Origin: Bacteroidales bacterium
GTDB lineage: Bacteria; Bacteroidota; Bacteroidia; Bacteroidales; UBA932
Reading direction: 5' to 3'
Assembly (NCBI GenBank): GCA_017544005.1
Contig: JAFYEZ010000039.1
Coordinates: 62,001 to 126,000 of the forward strand
DNA length: 64,000 nt
Below are positions 45,323 to 52,028 of this stretch, one piece after another (the first letter of the stretch is position 1; each line of letters begins with the position of its first letter). Both the position numbers and the translations under genes were made by a program. The notes beneath the pieces were generated by a model. The model was given only the letters and a program-made list of their open reading frames with translations. It had not been told where the DNA came from and did no database searches.

Positions 45323-45417
45323 CAGTCCCAAAATATTGACAGACAACCGCTAAGCTAGTGATTAAGAGATACTTGAGTGTATCCGCTTACGGTTATAAAT
45401 TTTAACAAAATTTATTT

Positions 45418-45732
45418 ATGTACGCAATCGTAGATATTGCTGGACAGCAGTTCAAGGTCGAAGCGGGCAAGCAGATCTTCGTCAATCGCCAGGCTGCCGA
45501 AGTAGGTTCCGCCCTCGAATTCGACAAAGTACTCCTCCTCGACAACGAGGGTAAGGTGAAAGTCGGTGCTCCCTATGTAAAGGGTGTCAATGTCAAGACC
45601 ACGGTCCTGGAGCATTGCAAAGCCGACAAGGTGATCATCTTCAAGAAGAAACGCCGCAAAGGTTATCAGAAGAAGAACGGCCACCGTCAGTACCTGACCA
45701 AGATCCAGATCGAAGAAATTGCAATCGCATAA
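45418..45732 (+). CDS. rplU: 50S ribosomal protein L21
   Basis: L21 is a 23S-rRNA-binding protein of the large subunit. The 104-residue product starts [20 protein letters not shown], with the conserved [11 protein letters not shown] and [19 protein letters not shown] that contact rRNA. Standard size and followed by rpmA, the common order. Confidence 0.98.
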   Translation: MYAIVDIAGQQFKVEAGKQIFVNRQAAEVGSALEFDKVLLLDNEGKVKVGAPYVKGVNVKTTVLEHCKADKVIIFKKKRRKGYQKKNGHRQYLTKIQIEEIAIA

Positions 45733-45753
45733 TTAATTAAAGGACTAAAGAGT

Positions 45754-46011
45754 ATGGCACACAAAAAAGGTGTAGGTAGTTCGAAGAACGGCCGTGAATC
45801 ACAAAGCAAACGCTTAGGTATTAAGTTGTTCGGTGGCCAGGTTGCCAAGGCTGGCAACATCTTGGTCCGCCAGAGGGGCACTGTCCACTATCCGGGCGAG
45901 AACGTCGGTATGGGTAAAGACCACACCCTGTTCGCACTCGTTGACGGCGTGGTGTCCTTCAAGAAGAAACGCGACGACAAGTCCTATGTCTCCGTTACTC
46001 CCGAGGCATAA
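45754..46011 (+). CDS. rpmA: 50S ribosomal protein L27
   Basis: L27 reaches the peptidyl transferase centre with its N terminus. The 85-residue protein starts [20 protein letters not shown] with the conserved [17 protein letters not shown] and [12 protein letters not shown]. Its start lacks the extra N-terminal processing peptide seen in Firmicutes. It ends 23 bases before an intrinsic terminator. Confidence 0.98.
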   Translation: MAHKKGVGSSKNGRESQSKRLGIKLFGGQVAKAGNILVRQRGTVHYPGENVGMGKDHTLFALVDGVVSFKKKRDDKSYVSVTPEA

Positions 46012-46033
46012 TTAATTGTCGACAAAGTGAAAA

Positions 46034-46062
46034 GCCGCAGCCCAAAAGGTTGCGGTTTTTTT
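46034..46062 (+). terminator. Terminator of rplU-rpmA
   Basis: CCGCAGCC and GGTTGCGG form an eight-pair stem with a G-T pair and the loop CAAAA, followed by TTTTTTT. Confidence 0.88.
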
Positions 46063-46086
46063 ACGCACCGCGATTACGGATTGCGG

Positions 46087-46135
46087 CCGTCCGCCTGGCG
46101 CTTTTGTCTTTCGCCGGACGCCGTCCGCCTGGCGC
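46087..46135. repeat. 15-base direct repeat CCGTCCGCCTGGCGC
   Basis: Exact copies at 46087-46101 and 46121-46135 in a GC-rich stretch after rpmA. No gene is recognisable in 46063-46200. Confidence 0.7.
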
Positions 46136-46194
46136 CTCGGGTGTCTTGCTGCGCTCGGACGAAAAAGTCCTCGCTTCGCAAGCACCGGCTCGGC

Positions 46195-46270
46195 GCTGTC
46201 GGCGATCCGGCCGCGTGGCCGAGGGGTCTGGGGGCTGTGCCACCAGTAAATATAGGTGCCCCAGCACCGG
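46195..46270 (-). repeat. tRNA-associated GC-rich repeat, copy A
   Basis: On the plus strand the core reads GAGGGGTCTGGGGGCTGTGC, then CACCAGTAAATATAGGTGCC. Copies B (51060-51112) and C (62206-62305) have the same order of blocks: GGGGT(C/T)(T/C)GGGG, GTGCCCCC, (A)GTAAA and, in A and C, AGGTGCCC. Each copy lies downstream, in transcription direction, of a tRNA gene and its hairpin. Confidence 0.7.
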
Positions 46271-46312
46271 CAAAATAAAAGAGCAACGCTTCTGCGTTGC
46301 TCTTATTTTGGC
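46271..46312. terminator. Hairpin beside the tRNA-Asp-like remnant
   Basis: AGAGCAACGC-TTCT-GCGTTGCTCT is flanked by AAAATAA and TTATTTT that also pair. It stands to the remnant as the 46433-46467 hairpin stands to the real tRNA-Asp. Confidence 0.75.
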
Positions 46313-46433
46313 GGTGCGGACGAGGCTCGAGCCCGCGTGCCGCGGGCAATCGCGTGCCATATCCACCCCCTGCCGCCTCCGGCGGCTGCCCCCGGAGGGG
46401 GCGAGGCCGCTCGTTCTTCGCCTCTTACCGCAC
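46313..46433 (-). pseudogene. tRNA-Asp-derived remnant with replaced interior
   Basis: On the minus strand it begins GTGCGGTAAG and ends GGCTCGAGCCTCGTCCGCAC, very close to the 5' and 3' ends of the neighbouring tRNA-Asp, so the acceptor stem GTGCGG/CCGCAC is kept. Between them lie about 90 bases of GC-rich sequence with small hairpins (for example CCGCGGCACGCGG) that do not form an anticodon arm. It is probably a partial duplicate of the tRNA locus with its terminator, invaded or scrambled. It is unlikely to work as a tRNA. Confidence 0.6.
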
Positions 46434-46467
46434 GCAAAAGAGCCAACCTTTTGGGTTGGCTCTTTGC
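46433..46467 (-). terminator. Terminator of tRNA-Asp
   Basis: CGCAAAAGAGCCAACC pairs with GGTTGGCTCTTTGCG around a short loop, with one bulged A. It abuts the tRNA 3' end and provides a U run inside the stem. Confidence 0.8.
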
Positions 46468-46541
46468 GGTGCGGACGAGGCTCGAACTCGCGACCTCCGG
46501 CGTGACAGGCCGGCATTCTAACCAGGCTGAACTACCGCACC
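46468..46541 (-). tRNA. tRNA-Asp (GTC)
   Basis: The 74-base minus-strand sequence folds as a cloverleaf: acceptor GGTGCGG/CCGCACC, anticodon loop in GGCCTGTCACGCC giving anticodon GTC, and T arm with GTTCGAGCC. The CCA end is not encoded. A -7 element, TATCTTTG on the minus strand, lies at 46554-46561. Confidence 0.95.
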
Positions 46542-46553
46542 GTTTTGGGATGG

Positions 46554-46561
46554 CAAAGATA
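46554..46561 (-). promoter_or_regulatory. -7 element of tRNA-Asp
   Basis: Minus strand TATCTTTG, 13 bases before the tRNA 5' end. Confidence 0.6.
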
Positions 46562-46595
46562 GATGTTTTCGCGGAAGTTGCAAAACTTTTTTGCG

Positions 46596-47036
46596 TTATT
46601 CCGTGATTTTTCTGACGACGGCATAACCCGTTGGCACGATGACACCCAAGGCCAGTGCGGCCAGGATGAAATAACGCCAGCGGATCAGCAGGCCGAAGCG
46701 CAGATAATCGAAGTTGGCATTGGCAGCCGCGTCGGCAAATCCCTCGCGGGCAGCCATCCGGACATTCTCTGCCGTGTTGGCCCAGACCGTGGAGGCTTCA
46801 GGAAGGTAGGCCGGCAGATAAATCAGCATCAGGACCAGGCCGATTCCACAGAGGAGCCCGATGATACCGGCAATGACCACGCCGCGGCGGGAGCGCCTGC
46901 GCTCCTGGCGGCAATAGCCCTTGACCTGGTCGGCGAACACGAGCCGCTCGTTCAGACGTGCCAGAAAGGCCTCCTCCCCGCCGACCTTCGGTCGCTGCGC
47001 GTGGAAGAAATCCCGGATCTCTTTGTCATCTTTCAT
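46596..47036 (-). CDS. Predicted membrane partner of the ECF sigma factor
   Basis: The 146-residue protein has a cytoplasmic N-terminal part (about 1-50, basic near 43-50 with RQERRRSRR), a membrane segment (about 51-73), an outer stretch, and a second membrane segment (about 117-138). It belongs to no family I recognise by sequence, but its ATG overlaps the sigma gene by 11 bases, the usual layout of sigma and anti-sigma pairs in Bacteroidota. An anti-sigma role is inferred from context. The outer stretch of about 40 residues could sense a signal. Confidence 0.6.
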   Translation of the reverse strand: MKDDKEIRDFFHAQRPKVGGEEAFLARLNERLVFADQVKGYCRQERRRSRRGVVIAGIIGLLCGIGLVLMLIYLPAYLPEASTVWANTAENVRMAAREGFADAAANANFDYLRFGLLIRWRYFILAALALGVIVPTGYAVVRKITE

Positions 47037-47517
47037 TTTCCAGATAGTTTTTCAAGTGAATACGACCCCGGTGCAGGCGGGACTTGATGGCGCTCACCGT
47101 GAGTGAAGTAATCTTGGCAATCTCGAGGATCGGCCGGTCTTCCATGTAGAAGAGCAGGATAACCGCCTTCTCATCGGGCGAAAGCGCATCGATAGCCCGA
47201 TAGAGCGCCTGGTAGCGGAACTGCTCGTCGGGAATCTCGCCGCCCGCAACGCGCTCGGCTGCCGGCGACAGCGATTCAGCCGTGTTGCGCGAAGCGGCTT
47301 TCAGCCTGTCATAGAAGCAATTGTAAGCAATTCTGAAGAGCCAGGTCGAGAAGCGGGAGCGGCCTTCGAACCGATCCAGCGCCAGATAGGCGCGCACCAG
47401 CGCCTCCTGGGCCAAATCATCCGCTTCAGCCGCATTGCCGCCACAAAGGCCAAGCAGAAACCGCCGCAGCGGCTCCTGCTCCTGTTTAACCTGACCAATG
47501 AACTGCTCGCGCGTCAT
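47026..47517 (-). CDS. RNA polymerase sigma factor, ECF type
   Basis: The 163-residue protein has sigma region 2 (DLAQEALVRAYLALDRFEGRS near 34-54, then FSTWLFRIAYNCFYDRLK) and region 4 (ALSPDEKAVILLFYMED and the helix-turn-helix ILEIAKITSLTVSAIKSRLHRGR). Regions 1 and 3 are absent, as in ECF sigma factors. It is flanked by a putative anti-sigma gene, overlapping by 11 bases, and a membrane protein gene starting right before it. The regulon is unknown. Confidence 0.93.
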   Translation of the reverse strand: MTREQFIGQVKQEQEPLRRFLLGLCGGNAAEADDLAQEALVRAYLALDRFEGRSRFSTWLFRIAYNCFYDRLKAASRNTAESLSPAAERVAGGEIPDEQFRYQALYRAIDALSPDEKAVILLFYMEDRPILEIAKITSLTVSAIKSRLHRGRIHLKNYLENER

Positions 47518-47982
47518 TTATTCGGCCTTGTCAACCGAGATTTGTTCAACTGTTTTCTTTTCCTCAGCTTCGATTTCTTTCGCAAACATCTTGCGACCGA
47601 TAAAGCCGCTCAGGGTGAAACCGATTCCCATCAGCAGCAGCATCGAACCGGTAAATACCTGGAAGGTGCCGGATTCCACAATCCACCAGATGAGGAACGC
47701 GCCACCGATGGCAATCAGGATGAAACCGGTCTGAATGTGGTCGTGCATCCGGACCTTCACGTCACGGGAAGCCTGGGCCTTGCGCTTCAGCGCTTTCTTG
47801 TCCTGGATAAACCCGTCCACGTCGCAGGGAGCGCCGGTCTCCAGGGCTTTCATCAGAACCTCCGCCTTGCGGGTGAGGTTCTTGCGCCGGTACACGGCAC
47901 AGATCCAGACGATGGCCACCGGAAGGAGGACGCAGATGCAGATCGGAAGGAGAATCTCTTCTAAAATAGGTAACGTCATCAT
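47518..47982 (-). CDS. DUF6249-like small membrane protein
   Basis: The 154-residue protein has three membrane segments (about 8-30, 86-103 and 109-130) with a basic cytoplasmic loop between the first and second (RRKNLTRKAEVL and KKALKRKAQ) and a charged C-terminal tail. It resembles DUF6249 proteins that occur beside ECF sigma genes in Bacteroidales. It is directly followed by the sigma gene with no gap, so all three form an operon. The role may be to sense envelope state; this is inference. Confidence 0.65.
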   Translation of the reverse strand: MMTLPILEEILLPICICVLLPVAIVWICAVYRRKNLTRKAEVLMKALETGAPCDVDGFIQDKKALKRKAQASRDVKVRMHDHIQTGFILIAIGGAFLIWWIVESGTFQVFTGSMLLLMGIGFTLSGFIGRKMFAKEIEAEEKKTVEQISVDKAE

Positions 47983-48060
47983 GTTGCTCGTTTTAATTGG
48001 TTTTGCCAGTTAGACGGAACTCTCCGCCAAAAGGTTTCCAAAGTTGGTAAAAAAAATTCA

Positions 48061-48068
48061 TACCTTTG
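48061..48068 (+). promoter_or_regulatory. -7 element of the GIN-domain lipoprotein gene
   Basis: TACCTTTG fits TAnnTTTG; the untranslated leader would be about 65 bases. Confidence 0.6.
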
Positions 48069-48138
48069 TAATATAAGGCTGCAACCTTCCGGCCCATCCG
48101 GCAGTCTAACGGACAGAACATTTTTAAAACACATACTC

Positions 48139-48894
48139 ATGAAAAGACTCCTTGCATTCCTCGCACCGCTCCTGATGATGGCAGCGTGCAGCTACGGCGG
48201 CGAACTCTCCGGCGTGGTGGACACCCGCGTGATCGACTCCCCGGGCAACTATACGGAAATCACCGTCAAAGGCGGCGTCAACGTGGTTTTGGATCCTGCC
48301 GCTACAGCGATTTCCCTGACGGGAGACACCGTCCTGATCAATGCCGTTTCCGTGACGCTCAAAGATGGTTCGCTCATCATCGATGCCAGCCGCAAATCGC
48401 TGAAAAAGAAGGGTATCAAGATTGTTTCCGTCAAAGAAGAGGTGGTAGCTCCGCTTTCGGAAGTAATCGACATCGTCGTGCCCGCGCCCGCCATTCTGAC
48501 GGAAATCGATGTGGCAGGTGCCGTGAACTTCAAATCGGTGGAACCCATCAAGTGCGGGAAGCTTGAGATTGAGAGTGCCGGTGCGAACAACATTGCCTTT
48601 GTCTGCGACATCCGGGAGCTGAAGGTAGATGCCGCCGGCGCTGACAACTACCGCCTGGAGGGTCCCGTCATGGAACTCGACCTGGATATGGCCGGTGCCT
48701 GCAACTTCGGCGCCAAGGATTGCTACCTGACGGTCAACAAGGCCAAGGTGGACCTGGTCGGCGCCTGCTCGGCTACGATCTGCAGTGTCGGAACGGTCAA
48801 GGGCGATGCGGCAGGAGCCTGCAGCCTGGCCATCACCGGAGCCGGTGAAGCCAAGGTCAAGACCCGCGGCGCATCGAGCGTCACTCGCTTTTAG
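48139..48894 (+). CDS. GIN-domain (DUF2807) lipoprotein
   Basis: The 251-residue protein has a lipoprotein signal ending LMMAAC (Cys about 17) followed by a right-handed beta-helix of the kind called putative auto-transporter adhesin head GIN domain (DUF2807). Typical pieces are NYTEITVKGGVNVVLDPAA near 37-55 and repeated hydrophobic turns such as DAAGADNYRLEG, DMAGACNFGAKD and DLVGACSAT, with the G-A-C/D-N/S-turn recurring about every 17 residues. The last 14 bases overlap the convergent xerD-like gene. Its role is not known; DUF2807 proteins are often linked to envelope stress. Confidence 0.85.
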   Translation: MKRLLAFLAPLLMMAACSYGGELSGVVDTRVIDSPGNYTEITVKGGVNVVLDPAATAISLTGDTVLINAVSVTLKDGSLIIDASRKSLKKKGIKIVSVKEEVVAPLSEVIDIVVPAPAILTEIDVAGAVNFKSVEPIKCGKLEIESAGANNIAFVCDIRELKVDAAGADNYRLEGPVMELDLDMAGACNFGAKDCYLTVNKAKVDLVGACSATICSVGTVKGDAAGACSLAITGAGEAKVKTRGASSVTRF

Positions 48895-49801
48895 GGTGAT
48901 AGCGGAGAATGGTCTCCTGCCACTTGCGGGTATCAATGTGGGTATAGATTTCCGTCGTCAGGATACTCTCGTGCCCCAGCATCTCCTGCACCACGCGCAG
49001 ATCCGCACCGTTCTCCACCAGATGGGTGGCAAAGGAGTGGCGGAAAGTATGGGGTGAAATCTCCTTGGTGATTCCCACCGCTACCGCCCGGTCCCGCACC
49101 AGATTGAATACCGCAACGCGCGAGAGTTTTCCGCCGTGGCGGTTGATGAAAAGGATGTCTTCGGCATCCTTTTTTATTGGCCAGCCGCGCCGCTCATCCA
49201 TCCAATAGCCGATCTGGTCGGCTGCAATCTCCCCGATGGGAACCAGCCGCTGCTTGTTGCCCTTGCCGATAATGCGCACGTAGCCTTCCTTCAGGAAGAG
49301 ATCGGAAATGTGGAGATTCACCAGCTCGCTGACGCGCAATCCGCAGGAATAAAGCACCTCCAGCATGGCGCGGTCGCGGTGGCCGCCGGGTTTGGAGAGA
49401 TCCACCGATTCGAGAATCTTCTTCACTTCATCGTAGGTCAGCACGCTGGGCAGGTGGGGATTCAGGTGCGGCGCGGCAAGGCTGTCGGATGGATTCTCGG
49501 CGAGCCGCCCCTCCTGGTCGAGGAAACCATAGAAGGACTTGATGGAACTGAGGAGGCGGGCCTGCGACCGCTTGGCCAGTTTGTCCTCCGAAACGCGGGC
49601 GGCCACAAAGGCCTCCAGGTCGGACGTCTGGGCATCCAGCGGCGTCGGGACTCCCTTTTCCCGTAGGAAATCGAACAGGCCGGACACATCCCGGCTATAA
49701 GCCGCCAACGTGTTGGAGGAAAGGGACTTTTCGAGCTTCAGATAGCTTCTGAACCCCGCAAGGGCCTCCTGCCAAACATCGTCCGGGCGCCGGGTTTTCA
49801 T
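48881..49801 (-). CDS. xerD: Tyrosine recombinase, XerD type
   Basis: Xer recombinases resolve chromosome dimers at dif. The 306-residue protein has the SAM-like N-terminal domain (LEKSLSSNTLAAYSRDVSGL) and the catalytic domain with Arg in CGLRVSELVNL, HTFRHSFATHL (HxxR), GHESILTTEIYTH (His/Trp position and nucleophile Tyr about 286). No phage or transposon genes lie nearby, which favours a housekeeping Xer over an integrase. XerC and XerD are hard to tell apart in Bacteroidota. It ends 14 bases inside the convergent GIN gene. Confidence 0.9.
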   Translation of the reverse strand: MKTRRPDDVWQEALAGFRSYLKLEKSLSSNTLAAYSRDVSGLFDFLREKGVPTPLDAQTSDLEAFVAARVSEDKLAKRSQARLLSSIKSFYGFLDQEGRLAENPSDSLAAPHLNPHLPSVLTYDEVKKILESVDLSKPGGHRDRAMLEVLYSCGLRVSELVNLHISDLFLKEGYVRIIGKGNKQRLVPIGEIAADQIGYWMDERRGWPIKKDAEDILFINRHGGKLSRVAVFNLVRDRAVAVGITKEISPHTFRHSFATHLVENGADLRVVQEMLGHESILTTEIYTHIDTRKWQETILRYHPKSE

Positions 49802-49807
49802 CGGGAA

Positions 49808-51022
49808 TTACAGATACTTCTTGAACCGCTTCCGGAAAATCCGGTAGTAGGTCGGGAGCTGCTTGCCGTAGGATTTGACGAACTGTTCGTCGGAGAGCTC
49901 TCCCCGCTCCCACTTGGCGTGGAGCGGAAGGAACAGGCCGCTGATCTCCTTTTCTACCTGAAAGGCAATCTTCTGCAGGCGGATGGCATTGTCGATATCG
50001 AACCAGCGTTCGCGCCCCAACTGGGTATCCGTATAGAGATATCCATCGGAGATATCCATCACATCGCGGAAGATCGGTGCAAACTTCTCCGGCGGGCAGT
50101 CGATATAGTCGGGAATGGTATTGCCCATGGAGGCCAGCAACGGAATGGCCGGCGAACACCGGGGATGGCCCAGCGCCGTCCACATCACGCAGTAGCGGGG
50201 ATCGCTGCCGGCGGGAACGCCCTGGAAAACAATGATATTGCTCGTATTGCGATAACTGATGAGCCCCTCGTCGAATACCATTCCGCCCCCACGGGCAAAG
50301 TCCGGATGGGTGACATTGGTGAAGGAGCGTCCGCACTCGTCCAGCAGCCAGAGGGGATCCGCCTCAAACTTGCCCTCCGCATTCTTCTTCATCCGGCCCA
50401 TGATCTCGATGCAGTCATCGTACCGGTTGCGGCTCTTGTGCTGCGGCACATCCCCGCTGAAGGAGAAGTTCGTGCAGCAACGATAGCCTTCGGGGGCCAC
50501 CTGCGGATCGTTGACGTCATATTTGACCCAGGTATCGTTGCCAAACTCATAGAAGGCGGCACCGCCCTCGGCGTCAATCACACCCAGGTTGGCGCGAATG
50601 CCCAGGGGATGCGAAAGCGTAGCCAGGTAGGCGTCGAACTCCTCGATGCTCTTGAAATTGGCCAGGGCGTATTTCTCCAGCAGCGCGAGGCTGCGCCCGG
50701 GAACCTTCACTTTGTCGTTCGGAAAGCTGTGGGAGGTCAGCCCGGCCATGCAAAGCCCGACCGAATTCATGCCGCCGCCGGTGCTCCGGATCTGATCGGC
50801 CGGCACCCACGGCGTGGGGCCCATGGCGATATAATCGTACTTGCCCCCCGTATAATACTTGATATTCGTATTGAAGTTCTTGTCTCCCTGATCGCGCGTC
50901 TTCATCATCAGCGGCTTGCCGTCCGCCGTGTACTTTCCGGAAATGATGATGGCCGAGCAGGCCCGGGAAGAAACCGGGAAAGCAAGCGCCACGACAAGCA
51001 ATAGTATAATTGTATTTCTCAT
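49808..51022 (-). CDS. Exported C45-like Ntn hydrolase
   Basis: The 404-residue protein has a signal peptide ending at SSRA, directly followed by Cys 22 in CSAIIISGKYTADGK. In N-terminal-nucleophile hydrolases, removal of the leader exposes such a Cys as catalytic residue; the SA-x-x-x-SG pattern and later KTRDQ, GMNSVGLCMAG and NGYRCCTNF-like GYRCCTNFS match carcinine-hydrolase, dipeptidase or acyltransferase-type members (C45/C69-like). It would cleave amide bonds of peptides or acyl amides outside the cytoplasm; substrate unknown. The -7 element TACCTTTG lies only about six bases before the ATG, suggesting a leaderless message. Confidence 0.75.
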   Translation of the reverse strand: MRNTIILLLVVALAFPVSSRACSAIIISGKYTADGKPLMMKTRDQGDKNFNTNIKYYTGGKYDYIAMGPTPWVPADQIRSTGGGMNSVGLCMAGLTSHSFPNDKVKVPGRSLALLEKYALANFKSIEEFDAYLATLSHPLGIRANLGVIDAEGGAAFYEFGNDTWVKYDVNDPQVAPEGYRCCTNFSFSGDVPQHKSRNRYDDCIEIMGRMKKNAEGKFEADPLWLLDECGRSFTNVTHPDFARGGGMVFDEGLISYRNTSNIIVFQGVPAGSDPRYCVMWTALGHPRCSPAIPLLASMGNTIPDYIDCPPEKFAPIFRDVMDISDGYLYTDTQLGRERWFDIDNAIRLQKIAFQVEKEISGLFLPLHAKWERGELSDEQFVKSYGKQLPTYYRIFRKRFKKYL

Positions 51023-51027
51023 GAAGA

Positions 51028-51035
51028 CAAAGGTA
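51028..51035 (-). promoter_or_regulatory. -7 element of the Ntn hydrolase gene
   Basis: Minus strand TACCTTTG ends six bases before the ATG at 51022, so transcription should begin at or next to the start codon. Confidence 0.55.
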
Positions 51036-51059
51036 CGAAAAAAGGCTGACGTTGCAAAG

Positions 51060-51112
51060 GCCGCTTCTGCGGCCCGGCCGGCGGCCGCGGGGTCTGGGGT
51101 GCCCCCAGTAAA
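51060..51112 (-). repeat. tRNA-associated GC-rich repeat, copy B
   Basis: Plus-strand core CGCGGGGTCTGGGGTGCCCC then CAGTAAAAAAGG. It matches copy A and copy C in block order and lies beyond the hairpin that follows tRNA-Arg. Confidence 0.7.
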
Positions 51113-51136
51113 AAAGGAGGCTGCCTTGCAGCCGAC

Positions 51137-51180
51137 GGTACAAAAATGGGTGCTGATTTCTCAGCACCCATTTTTGTACC
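51137..51180 (-). terminator. 20-base-pair hairpin at the tRNA-Arg 3' end
   Basis: GGTACAAAAATGGGTGCTGA (51137-51156) is the exact reverse complement of 51161-51180, with a TTTC loop. The last four bases belong to the tRNA acceptor end. The AAAAA/TTTTT inside the stem gives a U run. Confidence 0.85.
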
Positions 51181-51248
51181 CCTGAGCAGAATCGAACTGC
51201 TATCTAAAGTTTAGGAAACTTCCGTTCTATCCGTTGAACTACAAGGGC
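51177..51248 (-). tRNA. tRNA-Arg (CCT)
   Basis: The 72-base minus-strand sequence starts GCCCTTG, has D-arm GTTCAACGGATAGAAC, anticodon arm AAGT-TTCCTAA-ACTT with anticodon CCT, and T arm AGTTCGATTCTGCT. It starts three bases after the rpmF stop, so it is probably cut from the yceD-rpmF message. Confidence 0.93.
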
Positions 51249-51251
51249 GCA

Positions 51252-51434
51252 CTAAGCGTTTGCCTTGTCAATGACCTGACGGCCGCGGTAGAAACCGCAC
51301 TCAGGGCATACGTGATGATACAGGACGGTTGCACCGCAATTCGGGCAAACTGCCATCTGCGGGACAATTGCCTTGTCGTGAGTTCTTCTCTTATCTCTGC
51401 GCTGCTTGGAGATCTTATGTTTCGGATGTGCCAT
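51252..51434 (-). CDS. rpmF: 50S ribosomal protein L32
   Basis: The 60-residue protein starts MAHPKHKISKQRRDKRRTH and carries two CxxC pairs (CPNC and CPEC) of the zinc-ribbon form of L32. It follows yceD by 22 bases, the usual order, and tRNA-Arg follows three bases after the stop. Confidence 0.97.
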   Translation of the reverse strand: MAHPKHKISKQRRDKRRTHDKAIVPQMAVCPNCGATVLYHHVCPECGFYRGRQVIDKANA

Positions 51435-51456
51435 GGTTAAAGTATTTTAATTGTTT

Positions 51457-51984
51457 CTATTTTTTCAACATTTCTTTCAGTTTGCCGAAGGGATTGTTTC
51501 CGTCGGCGTGTTCTTCAGAAGCATGGGAGCCGGATTCCAGGCGGGCCAGCATTTGGGGGTTGCAACGGCCCTCGGGATGCACCATCACGAGCGGGAGGCT
51601 CAGGCAGACATAGTCGTAGACGAACTGATCCAGCGAAATCTCCGCATCGGAGGGGCTGACCACCATCATATCGTCTTCATCCGCCGCATCTTCCACATCC
51701 ACTGCGCCGAAGCCGACGGTCAGCGTACGCTCCACATCGACCTTCAGCGGCAGATCGTCCAGGCAGCGGTCACATTCCACGACGACAAAGCCGCCGATCG
51801 TGCAAACCACCTCCAGAACCGTACTGCGGCGGCGGGCCGAAACCCTGACGCTGCAATCTGCATCTTTGATCCGGGTGTTCCCAAACTTCGAAAAGAACGA
51901 TCCGTCAATTGTAAAATGGAAGGTGCTTTCGCCCTTGGGAAGCCCTTTGACCGGGATCATCAAGGTATCAGAGAGTGCTTCCAT
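51457..51984 (-). CDS. yceD: DUF177 (YceD-like) protein
   Basis: DUF177 proteins are linked to ribosomal RNA accumulation and nearly always precede rpmF. The 175-residue product shows the family zinc-like motif CDRCLDDLPLKVD near 90-102, an acidic stretch (VEDAADEDD) and DQFVYDYVCLSLPLVMVHP. The C-terminal end is Gly/Glu-rich and low in order. A -7 element (TATATTTG, minus strand 52002-52009) heads the operon. Confidence 0.9.
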   Translation of the reverse strand: MEALSDTLMIPVKGLPKGESTFHFTIDGSFFSKFGNTRIKDADCSVRVSARRRSTVLEVVCTIGGFVVVECDRCLDDLPLKVDVERTLTVGFGAVDVEDAADEDDMMVVSPSDAEISLDQFVYDYVCLSLPLVMVHPEGRCNPQMLARLESGSHASEEHADGNNPFGKLKEMLKK

Positions 51985-52001
51985 CTTGCAAAATTGGGCT
52001 G

Positions 52002-52009
52002 CAAATATA
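52002..52009 (-). promoter_or_regulatory. -7 element of yceD-rpmF-tRNA-Arg
   Basis: Minus strand TATATTTG, 18 bases before the yceD ATG. Confidence 0.55.
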
Positions 52010-52028
52010 CGAATTTATTTTCAATCTC

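Noticed and set aside
46063..46260. Protein-coding frames in the GC-rich stretch after rpmA
   Set aside because: All frames translate to Arg/Pro/Ala-rich low-complexity sequence, and the region holds repeats tied to the tRNA locus.
48881..49801. Xer-type recombinase as integrase of a mobile element
   Set aside because: No att-like repeats, phage, plasmid or conjugation genes adjoin it, and its length and motifs fit housekeeping XerD.
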